Part shown: positions 16,188-25,330 of the stretch, one piece after another
Layout: each line of letters opens with the position of its first letter
Position numbering within the stretch: the stretch's first letter is position 1
Assembly: GCA_028285035.1 (NCBI GenBank)
Contig: JANQQF010000010.1
Span: forward strand, 1 to 64,000
Source of the DNA: Phycisphaerae bacterium
GTDB taxonomy: Bacteria; Chloroflexota; Anaerolineae; 4572-78; J111
Length of the DNA: 64,000 bases
Direction: 5' to 3'
Translations under genes and position numbers: made by a program
Notes under the pieces: model-generated
What the model saw: only the letters and a program-made list of their open reading frames with translations
What the model was told of the DNA's origin: nothing
Databases searched by the model: none

Positions 16188-18695
16188 ATGAAAAAACAAC
16201 TTGCAATCGTAAGTCTGATATTGCTAACCTTAATTTTGCCAGCGTGCCAACTTGATCCAAACAATCCAGTGGCGTATCTCATTCCTATAACTCCAACTCC
16301 CACAGCGACAGAAACCGCCACAACCACACCATCCCCGCCACCGCCGACGGCAACAAACACGCCTCAAGCCACGGCTACATCAACAAACACGCCTATTCCG
16401 TCGCCATCAACCACCCCTATGATAACGCTAACCCCAACCGCCACTGAAATTCCCAGCGACCGCTTGGCTGAGGCCCATCAAAGTTATAAAAATGGTGATT
16501 ATGAGACAGCCCAAATCCTGTTCGCGACTTTAGCTGAAGACGAATCGATTTCGCTTGACGAGCGGATCACCGCCCGTCATTGGCGGGGCCGAAGCGAATT
16601 ACAGCGACAAGAGTTCAGTGCCGCGATTCTTACTTTCGATAAATTTCTCGCTGATTATCCCGAAAACGACCTCAACCGGGTCACACGATTCAACCTTGGC
16701 TTGGCTTACGAAAAAGAGGGGCAATGGGAGAATGCGATCATCGCCTACTTAGGGGCCATCAAGGTCGATGACGTGACGAATGTTTATATTTATGAGCGTA
16801 TCGGCGACATTGCGCTACAAACGGCCGACTTTGAGCAGGCTATTGAAGCCTATCAAGCGGGGGCAGACAGCACCGAAGCCACAAACCTAAAAGTCCATCT
16901 GCTTGAGGGCATTGCCGATGCCTATCTCCGGCAGGACAAACCGACCGAAGCAATTGATCAGTATAAAGCGATTTTGAGCATCGCAGAGATTGATACCTAT
17001 CGCGCCAAAATTTTGCGATTGATGGGCGATGCTTATCTCCAAGCGGATCAGCCTAATCTGGCCTACACCCAATTCCAAGAGGCCTTTAAAAACTATCCGC
17101 AGGCCTATGAGAGCTATGTCAGTTTAACTCGTTTGGTCAAAGCGGATCAACCTGTTGATGAATTCCAACGCGGCGTTGTTGATTACTACGCGCAAGCTTA
17201 TCAACCTGCCATCGATGCACTTGATCGCTACTTGGCCTCCCCCGAAGCCGGCAGTGATGATCCATCGAAAGTCGGCGATGCCCTGTGGTATCGGGGCAAA
17301 TCCTACTTGGCGTTGGGACGCTTCAACAGCAGCATCTTCACCTGGGAAGAGTTGATCAAAACCGTGCCAGAACACGAGAATTGGGGGCAAGCCCATCTCG
17401 AGATTGGTAAAGCTCGGGTGCGGCAAGACAACATCACCGAGGCAAAGTCGGTTTTCCGGCGATTCGCCAATGCCAACCCCGAAAATCCGCTAGCGGCTGA
17501 AGCGCTGTGGCGAGCAGCCCGTTTAGAGCTTGATGGGGATCTCTTGCCCGAATCATTCGATACTCTGACCACCTTGGCTGACAATTATCCCACCAGTAAT
17601 TTTGCCCCCGACGCCCTTTACTGGGCGGGGCGATCCGCCTTCCTGCAAAATCAGCCCGAACTTGCCTCCAAAACGTGGCAACGATTGCTAGAAGATTATC
17701 CGGACAGTACACTAGCCAGTTTTGGCGGCTACTGGCAGTCACGGGCGCTTCGAGCGTTGGGGGATGAGCAAGCCGCTGAAGCTGTGCTAACCGAGGTCGC
17801 GCAACGCACTGACGAATATTACGGCTTACGAGCCAGAGACGTTCTGGCTGGAACGCCACCTCAATCTGTACCATTGGTTTTGCCTAGTCCTACACAGCTT
17901 GTAGAAGAACGCGCTGATGCTGAGGTCTGGTTGGCTGATTGGCTTGACTTAACGCGAGCCGAGATTGCCGTCTTAAAGCCAGAAGTTCAAAGCAACACCG
18001 CTTTTCAAAGAGGTCATACTTTGCTTGAATTCGGTTTGCGTCCCGAGGCATTGGCAGAATTTGAAACCGTGAAGGATGCCTTGCGAGATGATCCGTTGGC
18101 CATGTATCAACTGGCCGTTTACTTTTCCGAGCAAGGCCTGGGACGGCTGAGCATCGTCACCGCCACCCGGCTCGTTTTCCTCTCGCCCGCCGATCGCCCC
18201 GAGGATGCCCCTATCTACCTGCAACGGCTCTACTATCCTTTTAAGTTTAGTGACCTCATCTTCGCCGAAAGCGAGGCCCAAGGGATTGACCCGGCTTTAG
18301 TTCTGGCCATCACTCGGCAAGAGAGCTTGTTTGAACCATCCGCCGAATCATGGGTCGGGGCCAGAGGCTTGATGCAGGTGATGCCTACCACCGGAGAATA
18401 TGTAGCTGAGCGCAGCGAGTTTGGCGAGTTTCACATCGATCAACTATGGCAGCCCTACATCAGCATCAAATTTGGGGCGTGGTACATTGACCAGCAACTC
18501 GGCATTTTCGACGGCAATCAGTTCGCTGCCCTTGCCGCCTACAACGCTGGCCCCGGCAATGTGCTGGAATGGGTCAAAATCTCTGATGATCTTGACTTCT
18601 TTGTTGAGGCCATCCCCTTCCGCGAATCGCGTACCTACATTCGCAAAATCTATGTCAATCTCGCCGCCTACCGCCGTATTTACGGCGTGCAATAG
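16188..18695 (+). CDS. TPR-containing lytic transglycosylase lipoprotein (Slt-like)
   Basis: An 835-residue exported protein. A lipoprotein-type signal (LILPACQ, Cys about 20) is followed by a Thr/Pro-rich linker (about 35-90), then many tetratricopeptide repeats (about 95-570, e.g. FNLGLAYEKEGQWENAIIAY), and a C-terminal SLT catalytic domain. The catalytic Glu is Glu712 in AITRQESLF, followed by GARGLMQVMP and the AALAAYNAGPGNV motif. Lytic transglycosylases cleave peptidoglycan glycan strands with 1,6-anhydro-muramyl products. The TPR superhelix replaces the alpha-superhelical ring of E. coli Slt70. The gene stands alone; hairpins follow the stop. Confidence 0.92.
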   Translation: MKKQLAIVSLILLTLILPACQLDPNNPVAYLIPITPTPTATETATTTPSPPPPTATNTPQATATSTNTPIPSPSTTPMITLTPTATEIPSDRLAEAHQSYKNGDYETAQILFATLAEDESISLDERITARHWRGRSELQRQEFSAAILTFDKFLADYPENDLNRVTRFNLGLAYEKEGQWENAIIAYLGAIKVDDVTNVYIYERIGDIALQTADFEQAIEAYQAGADSTEATNLKVHLLEGIADAYLRQDKPTEAIDQYKAILSIAEIDTYRAKILRLMGDAYLQADQPNLAYTQFQEAFKNYPQAYESYVSLTRLVKADQPVDEFQRGVVDYYAQAYQPAIDALDRYLASPEAGSDDPSKVGDALWYRGKSYLALGRFNSSIFTWEELIKTVPEHENWGQAHLEIGKARVRQDNITEAKSVFRRFANANPENPLAAEALWRAARLELDGDLLPESFDTLTTLADNYPTSNFAPDALYWAGRSAFLQNQPELASKTWQRLLEDYPDSTLASFGGYWQSRALRALGDEQAAEAVLTEVAQRTDEYYGLRARDVLAGTPPQSVPLVLPSPTQLVEERADAEVWLADWLDLTRAEIAVLKPEVQSNTAFQRGHTLLEFGLRPEALAEFETVKDALRDDPLAMYQLAVYFSEQGLGRLSIVTATRLVFLSPADRPEDAPIYLQRLYYPFKFSDLIFAESEAQGIDPALVLAITRQESLFEPSAESWVGARGLMQVMPTTGEYVAERSEFGEFHIDQLWQPYISIKFGAWYIDQQLGIFDGNQFAALAAYNAGPGNVLEWVKISDDLDFFVEAIPFRESRTYIRKIYVNLAAYRRIYGVQ

Positions 18696-18934
18696 TCACC
18701 TCCGAAAAAAATTGTAACACAGGCTTCTAGCCTGTCCGTTCTCAGGCAAGGATGCCTCAGATACATCTTCATCCTCAATATCAAAGCCTACCTTCACCAC
18801 ACTCCCCTAATTTACCTTTGACACCCCCTTTCCTTCGTGATAAACTAGCCGCCGTTTCAAGGGTTCAAAGTAGCAAAAAAGTAAGGTGGCAGGGGAGTAA
18901 GGAATCTAACACTTTATTTAAATGAACTGGTGAG

Positions 18935-18972
18935 ACGCTCTGCGTCATACCACTCGCACCAACGCAGAGCGT
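18935..18972 (+). promoter_or_regulatory. 11-bp hairpin in the pheA upstream region
   Basis: ACGCTCTGCGT (18935-18945) is the exact complement of ACGCAGAGCGT (18962-18972), 16-base loop. It could be a leader structure of pheA-aroF or a repeat element. No T-tract follows it. Confidence 0.4.
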
Positions 18973-19010
18973 AGGTCCGAGCGAAGTGATGTCTTGAGTC
19001 ACGCCACCTA

Positions 19011-19038
19011 TCACTAGTCACTAACCACTAATCACTAT
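19011..19038. repeat. Heptamer tandem repeat (TCACTAN x4)
   Basis: Four consecutive 7-base units: TCACTAG, TCACTAA, CCACTAA, TCACTAT, directly before the AGGGGAGAATT ribosome site of pheA. A similar array precedes ActC at 60916-60943. Confidence 0.65.
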
Positions 19039-19053
19039 TTTTAGGGGAGAATT

Positions 19054-19935
19054 ATGCCAAGCGTTGCATTTCAGGGAATCAGTGGGGCTTATTCTGAAAG
19101 CGCCATCTATCAATATTTTGGGGCGGACACGAAAACCATTTCGTGCCCATCGTTAGAAGGAATTTTTAAGGCGGTGGAGTCTGGGCAAGCAGACTTAGGT
19201 GTTCTCCCGGTGGAAAATGCCTTGAGCGGCTCGGTGCCACGGTCATATGAGTTGTTATTGGAGCGAGATGTTCGCATTCGGGCCGAAATTATTTTACGGG
19301 TTCAACACACCTTGATGGCAGCCCCAGGGGTAAAAATGGCCGATCTCAAGAGAGTGCGGTCAACGGTTCAATCGCTCAATCAATGTGAGAAATTCATCAG
19401 CCGAATGGGCTTTGCGCGAGAAACGTCATTTGACACGGCCAGCAGCGCTCGTGATCTTGCCGAGAATCCTGAAAAAGATTTAGGGGTCATCGGCAATCGA
19501 TTAGCGGCTGAAAATTACAAGCTAGACATCTTGGAGCAATCAATTGAAGATGCCCAATTCAACTACACCCGCTTCTTTGTCATCGGCAACGAGGACCCAC
19601 CCCGCACCCAACGCAGCAAAACCTCGCTTATCTTCACCACCCGACACCTACCTGGTTCACTCTATCACTGTATCGGCGAATTTGCAGAACGAAACATCAA
19701 CCTAACCAAAATCGAGTCACGCCCTCGCCGCAATCGCCCCTGGCAATATCTATTCTTCCTCGATTTTGAAGGTTACTGGCAAGATCCCATTGCTGAGGCA
19801 GCCTTGTTGGGGTTATTACGCCAAGCCGGTTTTGTAAAAATGTTGGGGTCATATCCGATGGCCACCACCCCGCACCCTGATGATGGGGCAAATGTTGTAG
19901 AGCGTGACCGCGCTGAGGGAGGAGATAACGAATGA
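19054..19935 (+). CDS. pheA: Prephenate dehydratase
   Basis: Monofunctional prephenate dehydratase (293 residues) converting prephenate to phenylpyruvate in phenylalanine synthesis. The N-terminal catalytic domain begins [14 protein letters not shown] and ends with the catalytic TRF motif at 172-174 (NYTRFFVIG). The C-terminal ACT domain (about 190-280) has the GSL motif near 201 and ESRP at 221-224, the phenylalanine-binding signature, so feedback inhibition is expected. Its last four bases overlap the aroF start (ATGA), showing translational coupling of the first committed shikimate step with the phenylalanine branch. The start has the ribosome site AGGGGAG. Confidence 0.95.
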   Translation: MPSVAFQGISGAYSESAIYQYFGADTKTISCPSLEGIFKAVESGQADLGVLPVENALSGSVPRSYELLLERDVRIRAEIILRVQHTLMAAPGVKMADLKRVRSTVQSLNQCEKFISRMGFARETSFDTASSARDLAENPEKDLGVIGNRLAAENYKLDILEQSIEDAQFNYTRFFVIGNEDPPRTQRSKTSLIFTTRHLPGSLYHCIGEFAERNINLTKIESRPRRNRPWQYLFFLDFEGYWQDPIAEAALLGLLRQAGFVKMLGSYPMATTPHPDDGANVVERDRAEGGDNE

Positions 19936-20948
19936 TCATCGTAATGCACCAAGACGCCACCAAACAGGAGATTGATAATGTTGTGGCTGAGGTTGAAGGC
20001 CAGGGTTGGCAAACCCACATCTCACAAGACTCAGCCGAAACTGTGATAGGCTTACAGGGCCAAGGACAGCCAATTGACAGGTTCCAAATCGGTCAGATGC
20101 CCCAGGTTCGCGATGTGCTGGCTGTCACCAAAAAGTTTAAGCTTGGCAGCCGCGCCTTCCGTCCCGAGGACACTGTTTTCAAAATCCGAGACGTTGAGGT
20201 CGGCGGCGACAAACTAGCCGTAATTGCTGGGCCGTGTAGCGTAGAAAGCCGTGAACAACTTTTTACCGCAGCCCACGCTGCGAAAGAGGCGGGGGCTAAC
20301 ATGCTTCGCGGTGGCGCCTTCAAGCCGCGCACTTCCCCCTACAGCTTCCAGGGTATGGGCGAAGAGGGGCTAAAATTGCTAGCCGAGGCGCGTGAGGAAA
20401 CAGGCTTGCCGGTCGTCACTGAAGTGATGTCTCCGAGCAAAGTGCCGATTGTTGCAGTATATGCGGATGTACTGCAAATCGGGGCACGTAATATGCAAAA
20501 CTACGATTTGTTGAATGCCGTCGGAAAAGCCCATCGGCCAGTTCTACTCAAGCGGGGGATGTCCGCCACGATTGAGGATTTGCTGATGGCGGCGGAGTAT
20601 GTTCTCTCCCACGGCAATAGTCAGGTGATGTTGTGCGAGCGTGGGATTCGTACCTTCGACAACAAATATGCCCGCAACACCTTTGATATCAACGGGGTGG
20701 CTGTTCTAAAAGAATTGACCCACCTGCCCATCATCGCCGACCCCAGCCACGGCATTGGGGTCCGTCGGCATGTGCCAGCGATTACCTTGGCGGGCATCGC
20801 TGCCGGGGCCGATGGGATGATCATCGAAATCCATCCCGATCCCGAAAATGCTGTATCTGACGGTCCACAGTCGCTGACCTTGGAACAATTTTCGGAGTTG
20901 ATGCCTAAAGTCCAGGCAATGGCCGAGGCAGTCGGGCGCACAGCTTGA
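19932..20948 (+). CDS. aroF: 3-deoxy-7-phosphoheptulonate synthase, type I beta
   Basis: DAHP synthase (338 residues) joins phosphoenolpyruvate and erythrose-4-phosphate at the entry to the shikimate pathway. An N-terminal ferredoxin-like domain (1-70, beginning [15 protein letters not shown]) typical of the regulated AroF-I-beta/KDSA-like group precedes the TIM barrel. Barrel signatures include [58 protein letters not shown] and [11 protein letters not shown]. Four bases overlap pheA. It is the last gene of the pair and faces the ferritin gene. Confidence 0.96.
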   Translation: MIIVMHQDATKQEIDNVVAEVEGQGWQTHISQDSAETVIGLQGQGQPIDRFQIGQMPQVRDVLAVTKKFKLGSRAFRPEDTVFKIRDVEVGGDKLAVIAGPCSVESREQLFTAAHAAKEAGANMLRGGAFKPRTSPYSFQGMGEEGLKLLAEAREETGLPVVTEVMSPSKVPIVAVYADVLQIGARNMQNYDLLNAVGKAHRPVLLKRGMSATIEDLLMAAEYVLSHGNSQVMLCERGIRTFDNKYARNTFDINGVAVLKELTHLPIIADPSHGIGVRRHVPAITLAGIAAGADGMIIEIHPDPENAVSDGPQSLTLEQFSELMPKVQAMAEAVGRTA

Positions 20949-20950
20949 TT

Positions 20951-21000
20951 AATTGTGAATTGTGAAGTTCAAACAATCAATTGCTTCACAATTCACAGTT
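20951..21000. terminator. Long hairpin between aroF and ferritin genes
   Basis: A 17-base arm beginning AATTGTGAATTGTG pairs with its complement at 20984-21000 with one wobble. The arm itself is two AATTGTG heptamers. It lies between convergent genes and is followed by AT-rich sequence, so it probably stops transcription from either side. Confidence 0.6.
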
Positions 21001-21011
21001 ATTTAATTTTG

Positions 21012-21515
21012 CTACTCTTCTTCGCGAGGATTGCGGGCTAGATAATCCTCAACGAGCAACAGATTTGTCTTGCCAGCGCGGCGGACCACGCTTAATAAAT
21101 CTGACATCGATGATACTTCTTCCAGTTGCTCATCCACGAACCATTGGAGAAAATTGCGGGTTAGATGATCATTTTCTTTGATCGCAATGTCCACCAGATT
21201 GTTGATTTGGTTGGTCACGGTCACTTCTTGATTCAAAGCCATCTCAACCACTTCTTCAGCATCTTCAAAGTGATTTTTTGGCTCACGACTCCCAGGCACA
21301 ATTGGCTGGCCCCCAGCCTCAGAGATGTAGCTCAAAAGCTTCATCGCGTGTTCCCGTTCTTCATCAGCCTGAGCGTGAAAAAACTCGGCCAGTTGGGGTA
21401 AGGTTTCACTCTCAAAATAAAAGGCCATGGCTGTGTATTGCGCTGAGGCTGAAAATTCTTCAACGGCTTGTTTATTCAACGAATCTTCAACGGCTTTTCC
21501 AATTAATGCTGTCAC
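21012..21515 (-). CDS. ftnA: Ferritin
   Basis: A 167-residue bacterial non-haem ferritin, forming 24-subunit iron-storage shells. The four-helix-bundle ferroxidase ligands are visible as Glu in EEFSASAQYTAMAFYFES, the ExxH pair in DEEREHAMK, and Glu in NQEVTVTNQIN, with EQLEE in the third/fourth helix region. Length is normal. The ATG is preceded by GGAGAA. It is monocistronic and convergent with aroF, with a shared hairpin between them. Confidence 0.92.
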   Translation of the reverse strand: MTALIGKAVEDSLNKQAVEEFSASAQYTAMAFYFESETLPQLAEFFHAQADEEREHAMKLLSYISEAGGQPIVPGSREPKNHFEDAEEVVEMALNQEVTVTNQINNLVDIAIKENDHLTRNFLQWFVDEQLEEVSSMSDLLSVVRRAGKTNLLLVEDYLARNPREEE

Positions 21516-21749
21516 AATAAATTCTCCATTTAATTAGGATTTTTGCTTCTATGATGACATCTTCCAAATCTTAAGAAAATCATCACAAAACAACTAAATT
21601 ATGAACAATACCTGTTCAAATATTATAATAAATACTGATATTTTCACGTTTGTCAAATCATCAATCATCACTGCCAAAAACATGGTTTCCTATCTGACCA
21701 TTCTTGGGTAAAATCTAGATAATGTCCATTAATCTAGGTGAGTTTAACC

Positions 21750-22370
21750 ATGACACGAACTGAAGCCATTATCTTAAGTGCCTTGGTCGGCCTATTTTTC
21801 CTGTTGTTGATTGCCTTTTTACTCGTGCTATTTGTGCCAGCCGAGACACTTTTTGGGCCAACCCCAACGGCAACCTCAACCGCTACCCTTGTCCCAACAC
21901 CAACAGCAACCTTTCCAAATTTTATGCCTACCCCTGGTAGCCCAACGGCCACGGTTCCCCCTAGTGTCACAAACACTCCCCTGCCAACAAGCACCCCACG
22001 ACCCACAAATACCCAGACCCCAACCCGAACCATTACCCCAACGCCAGAGCCTGCAACGGCAACCTCAACCCTTGCCCCCCAAGTTGAGCCGCCTGGGCCA
22101 ACATTTGATCCAGCGAGTGCGCCAACCCCAACTGTCTCATTACAATACAACATCCAATTTAGTGCCCGTAATCCTTCAATTCGGGATGGCGATTGCACCT
22201 TTTTAGAGTGGCGCGTCGTAGGCTCAAACAATGTCTTTCTGGAGGGTGAAAGCGTCTCTCCTTCGGGGCGAGAGGAGGTCTGCCCGGAACGAAACACCAC
22301 GTATCAATTGCAGGTGCAGTTGCCAGACGGCATTACATTGTCAGAGAGTACAACGGTTAATGTACGGTAA
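21750..22370 (+). CDS. Single-span membrane protein with Thr/Pro linker and Ig-like domain
   Basis: A protein of about 206 residues. One N-terminal membrane helix (about 5-28, LSALVGLFFLLLIAFLLVLF) is followed by a Thr/Pro-rich linker of nearly 90 residues (TPTATST type) and a C-terminal beta domain with two Cys (DGDCTFLEWRV, EEVCPERNTTYQLQV) that looks like the Ig-like or Big-type domains used as surface stalks in Chloroflexota. I chose the ATG at 21750 (preceded by GGTGAG) over one four codons upstream. The antisense frame over the linker is an artefact of ACN codon repeats. No enzyme function is evident. Confidence 0.75.
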   Translation: MTRTEAIILSALVGLFFLLLIAFLLVLFVPAETLFGPTPTATSTATLVPTPTATFPNFMPTPGSPTATVPPSVTNTPLPTSTPRPTNTQTPTRTITPTPEPATATSTLAPQVEPPGPTFDPASAPTPTVSLQYNIQFSARNPSIRDGDCTFLEWRVVGSNNVFLEGESVSPSGREEVCPERNTTYQLQVQLPDGITLSESTTVNVR

Positions 22371-22461
22371 CAAGATGACATAATTGACAAACTTAAAAAT
22401 TTATACTAAAATCTCAAATTAAGAACATATATTCTCACTATTCCAACGAAAGGGGTTATTG

Positions 22462-22911
22462 ATGTATCAAAAGATTACAATAGTGGGCAACTTGGGAAGA
22501 GACCCGGAAATGCGGTATACACCATCGGGTCAGGCAGTTACAAACTTCAGCGTGGCGACAAGCCGCCGCTGGACGGGTGGTGACGGGCAGCAGCAGGAAG
22601 AAACCGTTTGGTTTCGAGTATCCGTTTGGGGTAAGCAAGCCGAGATTTGCAACCAATACCTGAGCAAAGGCCGCCAGGTTTTTGTGGAAGGACGAATGAC
22701 GGTTGATCGTGAAACTGGTGGACCTCGCATTTGGACGGATCAAAATGGCACACCACGGGCCAGCTACGAGATTAGTGCACTCGACGTGAAGTTCCTCGGC
22801 AACCGTGATGGCGGTGGCGGAGGTGGTGGAAGCTACGGTGGTGGCGGGGGCGGGGGTGGTATGGCCCCGATGGACGATGGTGGCATTACCGAAGACGAAA
22901 TTCCCTTCTAA
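22462..22911 (+). CDS. ssb: Single-stranded DNA-binding protein
   Basis: SSB of 149 residues. The OB-fold (about 1-107) has the family pattern ITIVGNLGRDPEMRYTPSG, TNFSVATSR, ETVWFRVSVWGKQAE and LSKGRQVFVEGRM. A Gly-rich linker follows, and the C-terminus is the acidic partner-binding tip ending DEIPF. The start is the ATG at 22462 with AAAGGGG about nine bases upstream; a TTG just before it is not needed. It is followed by a perfect terminator. It is not next to rpsF/rpsR as in many bacteria. Confidence 0.97.
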   Translation: MYQKITIVGNLGRDPEMRYTPSGQAVTNFSVATSRRWTGGDGQQQEETVWFRVSVWGKQAEICNQYLSKGRQVFVEGRMTVDRETGGPRIWTDQNGTPRASYEISALDVKFLGNRDGGGGGGGSYGGGGGGGGMAPMDDGGITEDEIPF

Positions 22912-22934
22912 GCCACATGCTTAAATAATTGAAC

Positions 22935-22970
22935 AAAAAACGACAGGCTACAACAATCCTGTCGTTTTTT
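22935..22970. terminator. Intrinsic terminator after ssb
   Basis: AAAAAACGACAGG, 10-base loop, CCTGTCGTTTTTT: a perfect 13-base inverted repeat with T-tract, usable in both directions. Confidence 0.9.
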
Positions 22971-22981
22971 GATTCCTACAA

Positions 22982-23050
22982 TTGACATTTCCTCATTATT
23001 TGGCATAATCCCCATAAAATGTTTCACATTACAATAAAGTATCACGATAC
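22982..23050 (+). promoter_or_regulatory. Promoter and possible operator of the IclR-type gene
   Basis: TTGACA at 22982-22987, 16 bases, then CATAAT at 23004-23009 make a good housekeeping-type promoter. Downstream, GTATC-AC-GATAC (23039-23050) is a small palindrome just before the start codon and could be the regulator's own operator. Confidence 0.55.
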
Positions 23051-23059
23051 GATACAGCC

Positions 23060-23812
23060 ATGAGTATTCAACCCGTTCAGGCCGTTGTTCGAGCCTTCGA
23101 CATTTTAAGAATAATTGCCAGCCACACCCAAGGTGTTGGTACATCTGAAATTGCCCGCGAGGCAGGGCTACACAAAAGCACCGTGTCTCGACTTTTGGTC
23201 ACCTTGGAGCACATAGGGGCTATTGAACGGCTTCCCAATAGCAGCGCTGTGCAGGTTTCACCAACGTTTACGGCCGAGTTAGTTCGACAAGCCACGCCAA
23301 AGACCTTGATTGCGTTAGCTCGTCCTTTCCTAATTGAACTCAGCAATGCGACTGGTGAAGATGCAGGCCTTGTCATTCCCGATGGGGACCAAGCGGCCTA
23401 CATCGATCAAGTGTCAGGTAATCAAGTGGTGCAGGTCCGAGACTGGACGGGTAGCCGCTTTCCCCTGCACACCGTCTCAGCTGGCAAGCTCTTTTTGGCC
23501 CATCGTCCAGCCGACCAACAGGAAGCCTACCTAAGACAGCCGTTAGCAGCCTACACAAAAAATACGATGATTGATCCGACCGAATTACGCCAATCGTTAG
23601 AACAAATCCGACAGAGCGGCGTTTCCTGGATTTTTAATGAATTTGCCAGTGATTTAACCGCCGCCGCCGCCCCGATTTTTAATCGGCAAGGAGAGATGAT
23701 CGCTGCACTCAGTCTCTATGGCCCCTCCTATCGCTTCCCACCGCCGAACAAACAAGCTGAGATCACAGCGTTGATAAAATCGACGTGTCAGGCATTTTCG
23801 GCACAGTTATAG
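23060..23812 (+). CDS. IclR family transcriptional regulator
   Basis: A 250-residue regulator with the IclR layout: an N-terminal winged helix-turn-helix (about 5-65; AFDILRIIASHTQGVGTSEIAREAGLHKSTVSRLL) and a C-terminal effector-binding GAF-like domain (about 80-248; e.g. GSRFPLHTVSAGKLFLAH, FNEFASDLTAAAAPIF). IclR proteins usually control small-molecule catabolism and often their neighbours. The next gene, a UroD-family methyltransferase, starts about 140 bases downstream, so it is a plausible target. A hairpin-plus-T terminator lies between the two. Confidence 0.92.
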   Translation: MSIQPVQAVVRAFDILRIIASHTQGVGTSEIAREAGLHKSTVSRLLVTLEHIGAIERLPNSSAVQVSPTFTAELVRQATPKTLIALARPFLIELSNATGEDAGLVIPDGDQAAYIDQVSGNQVVQVRDWTGSRFPLHTVSAGKLFLAHRPADQQEAYLRQPLAAYTKNTMIDPTELRQSLEQIRQSGVSWIFNEFASDLTAAAAPIFNRQGEMIAALSLYGPSYRFPPPNKQAEITALIKSTCQAFSAQL

Positions 23813-23820
23813 GGTCGATA

Positions 23821-23847
23821 GAGCTCGTCGAGTTTGTTGAGTTTATA
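23821..23847. repeat. Nonamer tandem repeat
   Basis: Three consecutive 9-base units GAGCTCGTC, GAGTTTGTT, GAGTTTATA just after the IclR gene stop. Confidence 0.5.
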
Positions 23848-23889
23848 GGGTTAAAATAATTAAGTAAACCAGAATACACAGAGTTTATA

Positions 23890-23913
23890 ACGCACTAGAT
23901 GTAGTGTGTTTTT
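23890..23913 (+). terminator. Terminator between IclR and UroD-family genes
   Basis: ACGCACTA, loop GATG, TAGTGTGT (one G-U pair), then TTTTT. It ends 40 bases before the UroD-family start, so it may be the IclR gene's terminator or an attenuator for the next gene. Confidence 0.7.
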
Positions 23914-23953
23914 ATGGCAAATACTATATATTGTGTCAAAGGAGATTGACAAT

Positions 23954-25138
23954 ATGAACCACCGTGAACGTTTATTAACTGCTCTCAATGGAGGCATTCC
24001 GGACAAAGTCCCTACCTTTGATTGGTTTGATGAGCCGGTCATTTATGGTGTGGCCGAAATTCTAGGTATTCCCATTCCTGACAAAAAAGAGGGGATGACC
24101 CGCCACGGTGAAGAAGATGAGGAGTCCTTGCGCCTCATCATCGATGTGATTAATGGATTGGGAATGGATGGGGTTTGGCACAGCTATTCGGTTGAGATGG
24201 AGCCGCTTGAGGAAGGCTATGGTCGGGACAAGTATGGCCGTACATACATGTTTAGCGATTTTGGTGAGCCGCTCATCACTGACGCTCCTTTAAAACACAC
24301 CAACAGCACCAAAGGTTTTGATATGGTCAGCCGCCTGAAAGACACCGACCTTGAAAAGGCGGTGTATGTCAAAGAACAACTACCCAACCACGCCCACGCT
24401 CTAGGCATCAGCGGACCATTTCAGGAGACCTGGCGAGTTCGAGGCGGAATGGATATCCTGATGATGGATTTCATCGAGCGCCCCAAATTTGTCCACGAGT
24501 TGATGCGCATTACCACCGATTTTAACAAAGCCATCATTGAACTCGCCGCCCGCAATAACTTCGATTTTGTCATGGTCGATGGTGATTTGGCAGGTAACAG
24601 CACCTCGCTGATTTCGCTCGATCACTTTGAAGAGTTTTTGATGCCTTATAAAAAAGAAATATGCGACCACGCCCATAGTCTCTGTCTAAAGCTGGTCAAA
24701 CATTGTGACGGGGTCGTTTGGCCATTGATGAACTTCTTTATCGAGGCCGGTTTTGATGGCTTCCACCCTGTGCAGCCCCAATGTATGGACATCGGCACGA
24801 CTAAGGCATATCTCAAAGATAAAGTATGTGTCCTCGGCAACATCGATTGCCTCGACTTATTAGTTTTCCAAGAGCCTGAGGATGTCCGCCGCGCTGTTAA
24901 AGAGACAATTGAGGTAGCGGCCCCTGGTGGTGGCTACATACTCTGCTCCTCAAACTCACTGCACCCCGGCTGCAAACCCGAAAACGTGGTGGCGATGATG
25001 GATGCGGCCCACGAATATGGCTGGTACAAAGACATTCCAGCTGAGGCCCCTCCGGCCAAAGCCCCACCTGAACTCGTCGATGGCGTTCCCCCGCCCCGAC
25101 AACGCAAATCACGTCGCCGGATGCGTGTGGCAGCATAA
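23954..25138 (+). CDS. UroD-family protein, likely corrinoid methyltransferase type
   Basis: A protein of 394 residues in the uroporphyrinogen decarboxylase superfamily. Rather than a haem-pathway HemE, it resembles the MtaA/MtbA-like and O-demethylase methyltransferases: zinc-type ligands are suggested by KHCDGVVWPLM and the later LCSSNSLHPGCKPEN. N-terminus MNHRERLLTALNGGIPDKVP is typical of the family. The start at 23954 has AAAGGAGA upstream; 16 extra upstream codons in frame look unused. The C-terminal 30 residues are Pro/Arg-rich. Next to an IclR regulator, a role in methyl-group catabolism (for example demethylation of methoxylated compounds) is plausible but not proven. Confidence 0.8.
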   Translation: MNHRERLLTALNGGIPDKVPTFDWFDEPVIYGVAEILGIPIPDKKEGMTRHGEEDEESLRLIIDVINGLGMDGVWHSYSVEMEPLEEGYGRDKYGRTYMFSDFGEPLITDAPLKHTNSTKGFDMVSRLKDTDLEKAVYVKEQLPNHAHALGISGPFQETWRVRGGMDILMMDFIERPKFVHELMRITTDFNKAIIELAARNNFDFVMVDGDLAGNSTSLISLDHFEEFLMPYKKEICDHAHSLCLKLVKHCDGVVWPLMNFFIEAGFDGFHPVQPQCMDIGTTKAYLKDKVCVLGNIDCLDLLVFQEPEDVRRAVKETIEVAAPGGGYILCSSNSLHPGCKPENVVAMMDAAHEYGWYKDIPAEAPPAKAPPELVDGVPPPRQRKSRRRMRVAA

Positions 25139-25152
25139 GCTAGAGATCTCAT

Positions 25153-25180
25153 AAAAGGCTGGTGTCTATACCAGCCTTTT
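25153..25180 (+). terminator. Intrinsic terminator after UroD-family gene
   Basis: AAAAGGCTGGT and ACCAGCCTTTT with a 6-base loop, followed by more T. Perfect 11-bp stem. Confidence 0.88.
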
Positions 25181-25330
25181 ATTTTTTCAAGGCAATTATC
25201 CCCTCAACTCCGCAAGGTCCCGCTAAGAAATTGACAATAATGGCTCGCTAAGGCAGCATGAAGCGAAGCAAATGAACCCACAAGCTAATCACCTTCCACA
25301 AAACCCTCACTATACTTTAGGAGTTTTATA

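Larger units (their letters stand above)
18696..19053. other. Spacer upstream of pheA-aroF
   Basis: Contains the hairpin ACAGGCT-TCT-AGCCTGT (18719-18735) after the transglycosylase gene, a second hairpin at 18935-18972 (ACGCTCTGCGT with ACGCAGAGCGT), and four tandem heptamers at 19011-19038 immediately before the ribosome site of pheA. No gene is supported. Confidence 0.55.

Noticed and set aside
18884..18896. GGTGGCA-like sequence upstream of pheA, considered as a T-box
   Set aside because: It lacks the following ACCGCG and no specifier stem or terminator/antiterminator pair could be built.
21734..22300. Long minus-strand frame opposite the Thr/Pro-linker protein
   Set aside because: Its Gly/Val repeats are the mirror of ACN/CCN codons in the linker. 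The plus-strand gene has a membrane helix, a ribosome site and a domain.
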